A stretch of DNA of 64,000 nt from Hydractinia symbiolongicarpus (lineage: Eukaryota > Cnidaria > Hydrozoa > Anthoathecata > Hydractiniidae), in contig NC_079883.1 of NCBI RefSeq assembly GCF_029227915.1, forward strand, positions 27,962,001 to 28,026,000, in the 5' to 3' direction. This document shows, piece by piece, positions 34,499 through 47,976 of the stretch (the first letter of the stretch is position 1; each line of letters opens with the position of its first letter). The notes below the pieces were generated by a model that did not search any database, had not been told where the DNA came from, and saw only the letters and a list, made by a program, of their open reading frames with translations. The translations under genes and the position numbers were made by a program.

Positions 34499-37400
34499 AT
34501 GAAAAGTGATGCTTCCTTAACGTCCGAACGTGCTTCGAAGAAAGTAACTCCAGCAAAGCGTACGCTAATAGCTGGGAAGTCAAAAGCTATTACCAAACTC
34601 ACCGAAAGCGCGAAAAATAAAATGAACTCGACAAGATCTACCAAGCCATCATCTCCGCCATGTTCATTATCACCTTCCACAGCCAAACCTACTGCTCATT
34701 CAAATTTTATTATATCCGACAGACTGTCTGTTCTTGCACAGCCTCGTAATCGAACTCGTGACGTCACTTCATCAAACGCTTCGCCCAGCTCAACAACACC
34801 ACCAATAAGAAAAAGTCTAAGCAGGAAAAGTCTGCCAGAAAATACCAAAACAAAGTTATCTGCCAAGAAAACTAGTACCAGCCCATCCATGACCAGAGGT
34901 AGTCGTGTAAATAGTACGTTTGTAAAAACGGGGGTAAAAATCACAACAAAAACGAAAGGAAATGAGAAATCCTCTGATACCTCTTCAGAGTATTTCGTGG
35001 AAATCTTCACAAAAGATAAAAAAGGGATCGCAAAAGTTTTAAACCAAGCGAAGAATATAGATAGCCATATTAAACGTCTGCCAGATTATAGTGCTGACTC
35101 GCTCATGAATCAATCCGTTGATAAATCGTATGAAAAATCTAATTCTAGTAGTTTACCAGCTGCAAGCGAATCAGATGATTTTACTTCCAAAGAATCTGAA
35201 GTCTCGATGAGTGATATGTTGTCAAAGTTAAATCATGATCGATTGGACAATCAAAATTTAAGTTGTTTATCTGAGCAAGGCAATAATGCTCCCGAAAATA
35301 ATTCTAACGCAGAGGCAGCTAAGTTAACACCTGTGAAATATACATCAGAACTTTTAAATGACGTTGAGTCCAGCCCCGATGACGCAGTGATTTTCGACAA
35401 GAGCAAAGCGTCTCTAGATGATAAAAACGAAAGCGACATTTTGGATAATCGAGACGAGATCGAAGGGGAGGAACGGAGTGAGCCAAAATTAGATAGTTCC
35501 GATGAGAATGTCAAAAATACAGCTAAAGAAATTTTGAGTATCACCTCGAGCATCTCCATAGAAAATGCTCTTAATGAGTATTTATCATTAAGTCCAAAAA
35601 CATCACCAGTAAAGTCCTTGTTTTCGCCATTATTTGAAAGAAATAAACTGAGACATGCCTCGTCTACCCCAATATATACACACCAAAGTTTGAGAAGTAA
35701 ATCCGTTGATAATATCAACTTGGAATTATATCCAAATTTGCACAAACATTCGAAATATAAAGATAAGTCTGATAAGGGTCTTTCTAAAAGTTTGGATTCT
35801 TTGGAGGAAAATAATATTTGTGACGTCAGAAAGGACGAAAAGTTAAACAAAAGTGAATGCAGTGAAATGATTACAGAAACGAGTCCCGCCATATCCAATG
35901 GTAAGACTGAAAATTTTACGTGTAAGAAAAGTAACAACGAAGAAAATATTCTCTGGTCAAACTCACGTGGAATAAAATTTACCGTAGGAGACGAAGAGAA
36001 CGAACATAATCGGACGTTTGTTTTAAAGGATAAAGAAAACCAAGGTAGGGTTTTTTCTTCTGAATCCTAGCAAATGAAAGCAGTAAGGAAGAAATGTCGT
36101 AACAATGTCTTTCTGCGTGTCGCTCTCTTCTCCGTCTCCATGTGGAAAGTTGCACGAAACATAAAAATAATTGTTTTTAAAAATATAATGTACATACCTA
36201 TACAGCTCATAAATTTTACACAGAAACCATGCTCCCAGGTTGTAAAACAAGTTATAAGTAAGTTTTGCAGGTTATGGTGTTCAGGGTGTTTAAAAATTTC
36301 CAGGTTGTCTTATGCAGGGCCTTTGTAGGTTTCAAGGTTGTATACAGGGTATTTGTAAGTCTCCAGGTTTTCGTATGCAGGGTATTTGTCCTATGCATTT
36401 TTTATGTGTGATAGTGTTTTTGTTACGTTTAGATACAGCAAGGAAGACGGAGAATAACCATTTAACTGTACGTATTGATTATGATCAAGTTGTAGCGAAC
36501 TGTGAAGTTATTCACCCTCCTCCCCTTCGCTTTTATTTGATACTGTAGAGTAGGTACTTGTTACAGTTCTGTGAGCAACATGTTTTTAATATTTAGTTGC
36601 CGCTCCGTGATGAAAACCTGGCAGTAAGCACCCTCAAAACACCTGACAAACATAGAAAACATTGGGGAACTAGTATAAAGGTGAAAGTTTTTCGAATTTG
36701 TAAATATTTTATTGTCATGCAATTCAAAATCTTTTGACCACCAAGTATTGTTCTTACTCTGTTTTTTTTTAGGGTATGGATAGCATGTTGATTCCGTCAT
36801 TACAAGCATTTTCACTTGAGCTTCGAACCACAACAGAAAACGCGGCGAGTCGTATCAGGTGAGTGATTTTGTTAAATCTTTCTCATTCTCGTACAAAGCT
36901 AAAAAAATTATCAAGTAATGATTGATTTAAAAAAGCATAAATATGCGAATAGAAGCACACTACAATTTTTCGCTTGTAGGTGACATCTTTACTGTTGTAC
37001 CTCTATCTTAAAGGAACGCATGCGCACTAATCGAAAATAACTTATTACTAAATTAATAATAAATTTCTACTGTTTTCTATAATAGTTGGGCTCATTTAGG
37101 ATTAAATCCAGCTAGCCTTCTTAAGTGGTTAAATACACAAAGCTGACTTAAGATTTCCACGAACGTAATGAAATTCCTAAAATATTCATAATCTTCATAA
37201 TTCATCTAAAATATCCGCTATAACATCCCATTATGCAAAATTCATCAGAGAAAATGTACGTTTCGCGAATTTAATTTTTGACAAATTAAATTCTTCTAGG
37301 AATTTTACGTTTATAACGATGCTGCATGGTTTATAAATTTGAGAATGTTTTAATATCATGTCCTTTTAATTTTTACTATACTAAATTCAGGGTCTTGTAT

Positions 37401-38959
37401 GAAGATTGGCAACAAAAGTTTGAAGGTTTGGAACCGTCTGCCATAAAAACGCCAAAAGCTGTATTTCCGAAAGCATCGCCAAAACTTGAGTCAAAAGGGG
37501 GAGAGCAACAGGTTTGCTTATAATCTTCTACATAGTGTTTTTTTTTTGTTATTAAAGGGAAACAAGCCTCAGCGTTTACGATAATTATCAGTTTGTGTGC
37601 TTTTAACAGGGAATCGTACGCTGATGACGGTCCACCTTTATAAATTGAAAAAAATTGGCCTCCACACTTTTGAAACATTTTGTCTTTGATATGCAAAACT
37701 ACTAACTAGAATTTTTTAATACAAATAGTACATATTGGTATAGCCTCGTTTTCATGTCATTGCTTTTTTTGACGAAGTAAGTTACGCTTAACTTACAGTG
37801 ATTCATATTTTGACTAAAACATTGTTTGACTAGTTAGTCTTAAATGTGTCAATAAAGTAATTTTCAAAAGTCGCCGTCGAGGAGACCCGACGTTAAGTTG
37901 AGAACTTTCTTATATAGGTTTAGCCGTCTGTAATCGCATCATGCAAAACATTGTTTTTATGAGAATTGTCTCTTTTAACTTCAACGGCGTTCTGTTATGT
38001 TTTGTTTTCTCGTTTTAGGGTATAGCTGTTGTATTTCGTAACCTCAGAAAGATGGAAGTAAAATTGAAAAGTAAGTTCAGATTCTTTTTTTGACAAATCT
38101 CTACGGAAAGTTTTAAAATTTATCCATTTATTTGCTCAATGGGTGTTAATGACGATCGTTTCTTTTTAAACGAGTCTTGTACGATGGCTGTACGACGCAT
38201 TTTGTACAAACTGGTCTGGCGCTCCGGCTGTTGCTCCTGAACGCATCTTTTACGACGTTCGTAAGTTTTAAAAAAAGTCTTGCACGATAGCCGTTTAGGT
38301 TAAATCTGCACTGTAGTTCTATGTTTATGTTACTTCGTTAACATGAAGTCACACATCAGAAACGCTCCCAATGAGAAGTATTTATCGAATATCATAAAAT
38401 GTTGGCAGCATTTCAAGTTGTTTTTTAACACATCCAATCTTCGTTGTAGCCATCGAACAAGCAGCACAGGCGATGGTGAAAGCTTTAGAAGAAAACAATC
38501 AATTAAAGGTACAACCGTTCTTCATTTTTAAACTTGAAAATATTTATTTCTGCATTGCTGTAGTTTTTTGTGGGGTTTTTATGCACGTTGTTTTATGATA
38601 TTAATTTGTCTTCTTTGTTTGTCATAAAGGATTGTGAACCTAAGAAGAGTGGCGTTCAAAGAGCAAGTGAGTGAAACAGTTTTTCATGTATCCTCTTCCA
38701 CAAATTAGTTGGACTTTTCGTTTTTAATATTTGCAAGGGATTTTCTGTGTCTTTCGCCAGAGAATAACTTTAAACGCGGACTTCGTCACTTGTCTAGTAG
38801 CATTTTTAAAACGGAAAAGGGTCAACTTATGTTTCCTCATTTTTAGAATCATTCAAATGGAAGGAATTGAAAAACACAGCGCGTCAAACAAGATCCAAAG
38901 TGTATGCGAATGAAGATAATGATAGGTCTTCGGATTTCAGTACAGACTCTGACACATGA
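34499..38959 (+). CDS. unidentified Ser/Lys-rich protein with C-terminal helical region (8 exons)
   Basis: Exons 34499..36044, 36433..36467, 36773..36858, 37391..37511, 38019..38070, 38450..38508, 38630..38666 and 38847..38959 all join in frame through GT-AG introns to about 682 residues. Residues 1-515 (exon 1) are low in hydrophobics and rich in Ser, Lys, Asn and Asp, mostly disordered; TSSEYFVEIFTKDKKGIAKV is one of few ordered-looking pieces. The last 165 residues are helical and probably coiled coil: GMDSMLIPSLQAFSLELRTT, RVLYEDWQQKFEGLEPS, GIAVVFRNLRKMEVKLKTIE, QAAQAMVKALEENNQLK. The design (long disordered N-terminus, short C-terminal coiled coils) recalls centrosomal or microtubule-associated proteins, but I cannot name the family. 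Intron 1 has a small 35-40-bp repeat (36240-36400). Confidence 0.75.
36262..36395 (+). repeat. degenerate tandem repeat in intron
   Basis: The phrase ccaggtt.t..tatgcagggtatttgta..tct recurs three to four times at intervals of roughly 30-40 bp. It lies within intron 1 of the 34499 gene and is not coding. Confidence 0.6.
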
Positions 38960-40703
38960 TGATGACAAGATGTTTAAAAAATGTATTTTATGTATTCCTG
39001 TATGTACCATGTATACACAAACTATTTTAGAGAAGTCGAAATCTTCTTTTCTTCCCAAAAAAGTAAAAAAAAAATTTCTCTCATACAAAAAATTGGACTT
39101 TCCATATGAGAATTATTTTACGAATGACTGAATTAAAAAAAAAAATCGCAAAACAGTGGCAGTGGTAATTAAAGCATTTCGCGAAAACATAAAAAAATCG
39201 CAAAATTTAATAGGTAACCTTTTTTTTGAAATCTGCTCCCCCAACGTCGTGGGTTTTTAAAACGTCCCTAAATAAATGATTTTTTCTCAGTATAAACTTC
39301 CTCCAAGGTATAAATGACTATAAAACATCGAATTTCTTTACAACGTTATTTTAAAATGTTTTTATCCTGTATTTTAACAAATCTACAAAAAGGAACTCTT
39401 TAGTGCCTAATTAGATGTAAAAAGGTGAGAGGGTGTGGAAGCTATCTCTTCAGTATGGTTACCTGAGAAATGAATTCAAAGATATGTTGATTATGAATGT
39501 GTAAATGAAAAAGTGAGTCTGTGGAGAAAAAAGAAAGAGGGGCTGGTTTGTGTCTTTGCAATAATAATGCACCCGTTTCTGGATTAAAGATTTGAAAAAC
39601 AGAGAAATAAAGAACTACTAAACAATTTCCTACCAGATTTCTGGAAAGGACGTTATTTTTAAACAACTTGTTTGCAACCTAACACAATATATTTCATGCA
39701 ATTATTAATGCAAAGCATTCCTATTTTCCGTTTTATCGCTCATGCTGCCATTTTAAAATTTCTAACACTCGCCTCAGGTCACGTGCGATGCCTATTGTTT
39801 TATTGCTAGTTTCCAGCCTGATTTTGAAGTTTAACTTGCATGTATAAATAAACATTATGAGACAGACTGTGAAAAATGAATGCTGATTCTTTAAAAGTAG
39901 CTAGATCCGAAATTGAATCCTTGAAATAATTTCAACATAAAAATAGTTTTGGCTGGCCTACTTAACCTAAAATTCCTTACATTTTCCTGATATATTAAAG
40001 ATACTGTATCCACTTTATACTCGACTTTCCGTCTATGAGCCAAAAATGGCAGCTGTGATTAGCGCGGGGCAAATCCCCGTGGATTATCCCAACGGGTTAA
40101 GGGGTTTGAAATCCCTCCAGCTTACGGCTAGTATGTTGAAAGTTCTTGACGGTTATCACATTCTTGATAGAGTGGCACGCTGGTTAGGGTTCATGTTTGT
40201 ATATACAATGAATAATCAGTCATATGTAAACTCAATCATAAATATGGAGATTTAATTTTATTTCTTTTTATTTTACATGAATTCAAAATGCACTATCACC
40301 AATTTCCACAATTTGCCACGTAAAACTAACATGTAAATTAATCAACATATTCGACATCGTTATTACTGTTAAGAGGTTATTTTTAATGTATTCAATACAC
40401 ACGTCCAAATCTAACGATCATATCAAATTCAAATATTACAGAACTAAAATTTGAAGATCTTTTTCTAGTAAAAGTCAAGATGATACGCGAAATAAAAAAT
40501 AAACTACAAAAAAATAATTAAAACATATTAACACAAAACAGCGTTGGTATTTTGATAAGATTTTATGCGTTGTAACTCATTATTTAAAAAAAATAAAAAA
40601 AGAGATGCTTGCTCTGTTCAAAATATATAATAACAAATAAAATATATTTTGCATCAAAAAAGCATGAGCATACAATAAATAAATTTGTAAAAATTATCTA
40701 AGC
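38960..40703. other. intergenic between two convergent genes
   Basis: The 34499 gene (plus) and GNPTAB (minus) converge here, so 3' UTRs are expected. The 69-codon frame at 40046-40255 is not recognised. No repeat was identified. Confidence 0.4.
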
Positions 40704-43700
40704 TTAAATATTTCTCACACTTTCCGCAGTGCGTCTAAAACCCGATAAAAATCGGGCGATTCTTTTGCATATAAAACGAAATTTACGTCGGTATAAATAC
40801 AAAAACAGCAATAACAGAAACAATATGAAAATAAATTTCACGGCTGTTTCTTTATTTTTCTCGTTTTGTACAAAAAGTTCCAAATCTTGCTTATGCAAGA
40901 ATGAGTTTCGATAATTCGACGGAAGCTCGAATTGAGACGGAATGGGAAACAACGATTCGTAGAAATCTTTTAAAATAGTTCGTATCGTTTTCGTTTCTTC
41001 TTTCGCGTGATCCAAATCATCATTTAAACACACGAATTTTCTTCGATTTTTTCGAACCCAATCGAGTTGATACAAAACAAAACTTACATTATTTCGAATC
41101 ATTTTGAATGTGACGTCGTCCTCGCCGACAATCTCGTGTTTATATTTTTGTTTATCGCTCGTCGTTACGTTTGCAGTTCGCCACAGCTCGTGGCAATTCA
41201 TAAATAACGCTTTTGTAACGAGCGGCATCGATGGGTTGAAGTAATGCTCTTGTTTCCCGCGAACTTTCTGTTTTGTTTTTACTCGGTTTGAACAATTCCG
41301 TAATTTGCCTTCAATGTCATGAATAGCTTTTAAATTTAACGGTAATTCGTACAAGATGGCGGCCAAGCTCCGTAACTCACGATCAGAAAGTGTGCCTAAA
41401 CGACATAGCAAATGTCATGTAATTATTAAGGAAAAAAGTTAGCGTATTTCTGCAACAAACACCTCCGCCCAACAAGCAATGGTTTAACATCTTGCCATAA
41501 ACTTTTTGATTGGAAACAAAATAAAACCTAACATTCCAAAATAAAGGAACTATTTTTTTTCGCAACACATTTTTAATAGGTTGTTGCTAAACAGAAACAG
41601 CATCTATGAAATTTTTTGCACACCTGAGTTCAGCGTACTTTAATTTTCACGTACCTACTACTGGTTGTACAACTCAATGTATCAAATATTTTTTAAAACT
41701 AGTCGTTAGCCCGTTGAATAAATCCACGGATTCGCCCGTCTTTTTTATACCGCATTGCGTGCGTCTCGCTACCTGCGGAGCTAAGCTACCATTTTGCGTG
41801 ACAGACAGACGGACGGACGGACGGACAGACGTATACGGGTAGCTATTAAAATATAGACTAAAATAAAGGGTTTTGATATTGTTTCTTATCAATTAGTTGT
41901 GCATCACAAAAAAGGAATTAAATTTTAAAGAGGTTTTCAGATGTGTCCTCGAATGTCGTCAAGTTAACAAAATTCGAGTTCAGTTGCAAAAATATTCAGT
42001 CTAAATTTTAATTTCCTATTGTCATATTTGGACAGTCACTAAATCGGATGTAACAGCGAAACATTATGATTCACCAAGTCAGTCAAAGAAACGCGACCAG
42101 TACGCGACTAAATTATACATAATTCTTTATGTCAAATAATTCTCCGATTTGTTCCCCAAATTCCCGTTAGGGAGTTGGATTGTGAAATTTAATGAGAACA
42201 TAGCTACTTAACTGGTTGGTAGGGGGGTCACTTAATCAACTTTAGGATTCTAACCAGCGCAGAGAACACACAAGTGAAACACGTCGCTTACATATAGGTT
42301 TACTTTAACTAGAGAAAGTATCGTAGCCTGAAACATTTGCGAATATCGCGAATTCTGGCTAAATTTGCGAAAGTTTTAGGTCATCAAATTTGTTAACAAC
42401 AGTTAAAATTTATAAAAACAAAGTTTTGATTTTACTTTACGAATAAAATAAAAATCGAAAATTTTCATTTTGTTGTTATTTTAGGCGCCAAATTTGATCA
42501 TACAGTTCGTTTAAGCCTGGTCAAGAATAGTCATTTCAGTTTGACATTTATGCTTTTGTTGCAATTTTTAAATTAACATTTAGCGATCCGGGGAATCTTT
42601 TAATATATCTCGTTCGCAACGCGAAATGCAAAGTTTCTGCATCCAATGTAATCAAACTAATATAAAAAAGTTGAAAGTAATTTCAATGAACAGTAAAAAA
42701 ATATGAAAGACTAGCGGAATTCTCCTGTTTTATTTCAATAGAAACAGTTTTTACACCCGGAGTTTAAATGACAGCTTACCTGAATGATCTGTGTCCACTT
42801 CATCAAACACAGACGACAAGTTTGCAGGTTTCTTTACACCAATCAAATAATAATTAAATGAGAACGCAAACTGCATGTCTTGTGGATGCCGGACCTTGTG
42901 AGACGACGTCGCCTCGAAATATTTTGAGAAGCGGTTTTGCATTTCATAAATGACGTCCCGATCCACCATGTGCGGCATATGCGCGGGAACTTTTCTCGGA
43001 TGGTAGCCAAATTCCCGATTGTAAATCCGACTAACGTGGAGTAAAGATGATGAAAATGCGTCGAAGAGACGTCTTCTATTGACTCGTGCAACTTTATACT
43101 TGTCCATTAGACCTTTTCGTTGGTATAATTGATTTATTTCGTGTAAGAAATGATTTTTCTCCCATGGCAAAAAAGTAAAAAATGAGGTATAAGGGTTGGT
43201 TAGCTCGTGATTGGGTGGAGAACTTTCTGCATCCCATAATAACTTGCGGTTGGTATGTTCAGACTATGAATAAACAAGACGAAAATCATACATATACGGG
43301 TAAATGAGTCAAAATACAGAAGTTATGGTTTGGTTAACAGCATTAACATATTTTATGAAATTAGGAGACAAGATCAAGTTTTTCTTCTCAACTTTTTTAA
43401 TAATAAAACTTCCTATAGATGTTTTCCTTCCTAACATTCCTGATTGTATGAACACACTAGACTGTAAAGATGTGAAATCTGTTTGTAATCACACTTTGTT
43501 TTTGCAAGTTGTTCGATTCCAAACCAAGAAATCAGATCGACAAGTCTGTCATGTTGCTTTTATTAACATTATTTCAAGAAAGCCGTTACCCAACCAAGAT
43601 TCAACAGAACAAAAAAACCATACCTTTGCATGAAGCAAGTAATCTTGATATATCAGACTTTTACTTTTGTTGTACCCAAGCTCTGTAATCTCACCATCGG

Positions 43701-45834
43701 TATACTCTTCTTCCAACACACTTAATCTCTCCAACAAATAATCAGGCATGGACAAATTTGCTAAATTCTTAGGATAAAATATTAACAAAGGCACCGAAGC
43801 GTTTCGTTTTGATAATATAAAATCGCTTTCGTTGTAAACATTTTTTGGATACGTAATCATTGTCGTGGTTGTTGCAATGTTCTCATTTCTAACAGTAGTT
43901 GTAAGAGTGTCTACAGAGACGTTGAAAAAGAGAACAGCTTTTCCTGTTTCATTAGCACCCTTGTAGCCCAACACTTGAAATGGAATGCTTGTTAAAGTAT
44001 AATTCTTGAAAAACGTTAACGATAATATTTTTAACTTCTTCGAAAAAACTGCTGATCTTAAGACAGGACTGTCCTTATGATTCCCTTCAATAACAACATC
44101 AAACGCATTAGTTAGATTTATAAACATGGCATAGGTGTTTTTTGGAACTTCAACAACTTTTTTAGCTTCCCTGAATACATCTTTCGAAAACGAAACGGAA
44201 TGTAAAAGCTTTAAATTTGCTGCGTTACAATCGCCAGCATCGAAACCACACAATGGGGTATTGCAATTAGCATCACAGTATCTGTCACCTATCCAGTTTG
44301 GTGCACACCCACTTGAGCAATACTCACCAAAATTATTTGGATAAAGACCTGAACTTTGCATAGCTTGCAACTGCCAGTTTGTTTTGGCATTCGGTCCTAC
44401 ACAATCTCCACCATCCCAATCGCATGCAGATACATTGCAGGATTTATCACAGTACTTGTCACTCAGCCAAGACGCTGGACATCCCTCATTACAGTTGGGT
44501 ACCGACCACGATAGAAATATTTTATGACCTTTAGAATGCGTGTAAAAATCATCAGGCCACACTTCAGCACCAAAAAAGACATCATCATTCATGTATATAA
44601 ATTTCTTTGAAAGTCCTGGTATGCGGTGAATGTTCGTTTCAATAGCTGGTGAGGAAAATGTTGGCAGGTGGCTTTTATTTGCAAATATCTCCTTATGTGT
44701 GACAATCGATATTCTTGGATGGTCTAAATCTAACCAACTTGGAATTTGACCATTAGTTACTATAAATATCTTTCTTATCCATGGTGCATATTTTTCAACT
44801 GATCTAAGTGAATACTTCAACTCTTCATTGTCGGCAAATCTGTTACTTGATGCATCTTCATCTTCGGTGTCAAGAGAAATCGAAATCGGCTTCCAGATAT
44901 AAGTAACCGGGAAAAACCTAGCCTTTCTTTTATTTATAATAAAGTTTTTCTTAGCCAGAGCTTTTAACGTTGTAACAAATTTCTTTTCTTTGAAATGTAT
45001 AACACTAACTTCCTCCTCTAAATACAATGAGACACTTGTTATAGAGTTTGGAAGTCTTGAATGAATAGAATCCTTAACTACATTTTCTGTATCATTTTTT
45101 GTAACATCATACATCATTAAAGCATCATGTATTCTCTTATGACCACTTTTTATTGTGCTTGTATAAAAAACTTCTGTCACCTTCAACTTAGTTTTCTTAT
45201 GCTTTAAAGTAGTATTCATCAACTTATGGATTTTTTCACGTGATTTGAAAGTCACAAATATAATATCCAAGTCATCATCCCATGTATATATGTCTTTTGC
45301 TGAGGAAAACGTTGAATCTATAAGAATCAATTCAGTCATTGATATACTTTTTGGTAAGCCAGATATAGCAAGTTTGAATGCAGGAACACAGTTAGGAACA
45401 GGGCAGATAACAGAATTCTTCCACTTATATTTTTCTAAATTGATCAACTTTTCTCGCCACTTACTAGATGCATACATCTTTCCAGAGGTTACATTTAATT
45501 CTTCACGTAATTTTTTCTTGACACTGTTTAACGCCATTATTAGTTTCGGGTCACTTCCGTTTACCCATGTATATACTAAATCTATTGGCTGTGGCAAGCA
45601 TAGCCGATATTCAAACGATTTGCCAGCAATGTTGTCATAACGGCGAACAAATTGAAATTTGCCAGCATAGCGAATCATACTCCATTGTAATGCAACTTCG
45701 CCAAAATGAAATGCTGCAACAATTATGACACAGAACGCAGCCAACGCACACCATATACCAAAATTAGTTGATAAACATGTATATGTTTGTCTTTGAATAA
45801 GTTTACAAAAAGACAACCAAATTCTCAATGTCAT
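40704..45834 (-). CDS. GNPTAB: N-acetylglucosamine-1-phosphotransferase alpha/beta subunit (3 coding exons)
   Basis: Exons complement(43624..45834, 42780..43263, 40704..41395) join in frame to about 1128 residues (human 1256). The enzyme transfers GlcNAc-1-phosphate to mannose on lysosomal hydrolases in the Golgi, the first step of the mannose-6-phosphate tag. In order: N-terminal membrane anchor (about 25-45) after LIQRQTYTCLS; Stealth region 1 PIDLVYTWVNGSD (83-95); region 2 ELKYSLRSVEKYAPWIRKIF; region 3 with FIYMNDDVFFG; two Notch/LNR repeats (448-478, 506-536); the HMPHMVDR and KVRHPQDMQFAFSF block; an EF-hand (DTDHSGTLSDRE) spanning the last splice; FYESLFPIPSQFELP; and a C-terminal membrane segment. 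RRRLF|D at about 800-805 matches the site where site-1 protease separates alpha and beta subunits. The chosen ATG is 4 nt after an acceptor-like site; an in-frame Met lies 39 bases upstream. Confidence 0.95.
41695..41850 (+). repeat. dispersed repeat in GNPTAB intron 2
   Basis: Related to 34227-34465 in the opposite orientation (actagtcgttagcccgttga, gtgcgtctcgctacctgcgg). It ends in a (gacg)n tract, acagacggacggacggacgg, at about 41805-41830. Confidence 0.65.
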
Positions 45835-45838
45835 ATTG

Positions 45839-45855
45839 CTATAAAAATGTAAATA
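45839..45855 (-). promoter_or_regulatory. splice-acceptor-like site before GNPTAB start
   Basis: On the minus strand tttacatttttatag ends 4 nt before the chosen ATG, which would exclude the upstream in-frame Met. Candidate trans-splice acceptor. Confidence 0.5.
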
Positions 45856-47630
45856 AATATGTATAGAATTCAATTAAAAAAGACACAGCAGATATAACAA
45901 TATCTATTAACAATGCTAGATTTTAGCCAAATCTCCAAGTTTACATTGATTTCAGTTGATCATCATCAGTCAGATTGGGTTGAGTGATCATACAATACTG
46001 CATGGAACACTATAAAACGTCAAATCTGATATGTTTAAAATTCAAAATTTCCAATTATTTTAGTTAGGATTTTAAATTTTGTAAATTATGGTTAAAAATT
46101 TTAACAATACTGCAGAATTAAGTGTCAATAGTTTTGGCATTATAATGTTTCTTATACCACTGTTGTTGTTGTTGTTGGTACAAAGTCAATAAAAACAAGA
46201 ACATACAATCCATTTCCAACATCTCTCTGTAAGAAAATAGTGTAACTGTCAATATATATACACATTAAATTTCCTGTAAATACAGATGTAAGAGGTTTTA
46301 TTTCATTTTGCAGTCATTTTTTATTGCTAAAGAGCCTGATTTGTGTATTTTTTTTTTTAAATAAGTTTTCACCGCATATAAAAATATCTGTTGGACTTTC
46401 ATTATTTAAAACAACAAAGTCAACGGCAGAGGGCTTGGTACTATAAGTTATTACTGTTCAAATGCAATAAAATTCGGTCAGGTATTTCTATGAAAAACAC
46501 AAATCCAGGTGAAAGCTGTTCTGTAACGTAAATGATTTAAATGTAATTGCAACAATAAGTTCTTTCACACAGTTAACCTACATGATATCTAATTGGGTAA
46601 CCACCTGTGGTTTAACAATGTGACTTGTATAATTAGGCATGGCATGCTAAACTCCACACAAAATTGCATAAAATTCACATGTTGCATTGTTTTGCAAACT
46701 TAAAACCCTTTAAAATCACTAAAATTAAGTGACTTAAAGTGAAATAATAAAATTTAAATCACTGCATGAATTTTTATTACTTGATGTCTTCCTGGACCTG
46801 AACACACAAATCGTGTTAAGTAATAAAAAGAATAATGAAATTGTCCAAAACATGCTTAATAGATGTATTCTAACCCAACTTGGAACACAGCCCGTCTTAA
46901 GACAGGAGGGACCATCTTTAAACAAGGTGGCCCATCTTTTGACATACTGCCCTGTCAATTGACGGGCCAAGACCAACTTGTGATACGACATTAAAAGATG
47001 TTTGCATACATCAAGACCTTGTATTTAGCGTAAACTATCTCCAATAAAGTAAAAAAAACTGCTACAACTTTTTTCTGGTGTATTGTTGTATATGGCTAGC
47101 TGAGATTAAATCGAGTTATGCTTTTAAGATTGCTGTAGGTATCAAAAAAACACTATTAACCAACCCTTCGAGCAAGACCATATCAGTGAATACATTTTTT
47201 TAAAACAGTTAGAGACTTCCTTGTTGCATGATTGAAGATGTTTTCACCTGAGTTGTTGTGTGCATAATGACTAGCTAAATAATTATAACTCAGATATGAA
47301 GATCTAACATTTAGTTCAGTGTAATGTCATGTTTATATATGGTATAGCTAGCTAAGCTATTGTTTAAGCTATTTATGTTACTTTTCAAGATAATCTTCAA
47401 TAAAATTATTGCTACTAGACCTATTACGCAACTTGAGAGACAGAATCTTTTTTGCTGAGGCAGCTGCGATTGAAATATTTTGTTATATATTCAAGAAGCA
47501 TGACTATGATTTAAAGAAATATTTTGAGTTAATTTATATTTTAAGCGATCAGTCTCACCAGTTTCAAGCAGAGTCTTTAAAGCTCCAATTGGAGCTACAG
47601 AAACATTTTTTGAAATTCTTGCCCAACTGG
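45856..47630. other. gene-free stretch upstream of GNPTAB
   Basis: AT-rich. 46868-46988 contains a locally GC-richer phrase (cccgtcttaagacaggaggg, gtcaattgacgggcc) related to 48800-48935. No gene was recognised. The plus-strand frame at 47409-47705 ends in a SINE head and is probably not a gene. Confidence 0.4.
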
Positions 47631-47706
47631 ACGACAGCCTTATCTAGGGATCAAACCCACAACCACTTGGACATGAGTCGAATGCTCTACCAACTGTGCT
47701 ACTAAT
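47575..47706 (-). mobile_element. second tRNA-derived SINE-like copy
   Basis: On the minus strand from 47706: ggggattagtagcacagttg gives a perfect A-box consensus (tagcacagttgg), and gggtttgatccc a good B box. The anticodon stem does not pair well, so this is a tRNA-derived repeat, not a gene. The head differs from the other SINE family in this window. The left limit is approximate. Confidence 0.5.
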
Positions 47707-47976
47707 CCCCGTTTATCAAATTTGTTTGTTCAATTTTTAAGAAAAAAGAATTTATGACATGGTATTTGTATTGCTTATTACTTTAGCTATATTTGTAATA
47801 GATTATATTATACAATTTTTGTTCTTTTTAGTCTATAGGCACTGCATTTGTCCACAGTTTCACTAGGCATGTGCTCAATTTTTTAAATTCGTAACAGCGT
47901 GTTGCCCATAGTAGAAGGCTTAACTTTATTCTGGGAGTCTTCAGACTGGTTAGTGTTGTGGCTGTTTCTAAAAAGT

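Noticed and set aside
40046-40255. 69-codon ORF between converging genes
   Set aside because: No splice signals, no recognisable family and composition like nearby non-coding DNA.
45835-45873. Upstream Met for GNPTAB
   Set aside because: An acceptor-like site falls between the two Met codons, and homology to known GNPTAB starts close to the downstream one.
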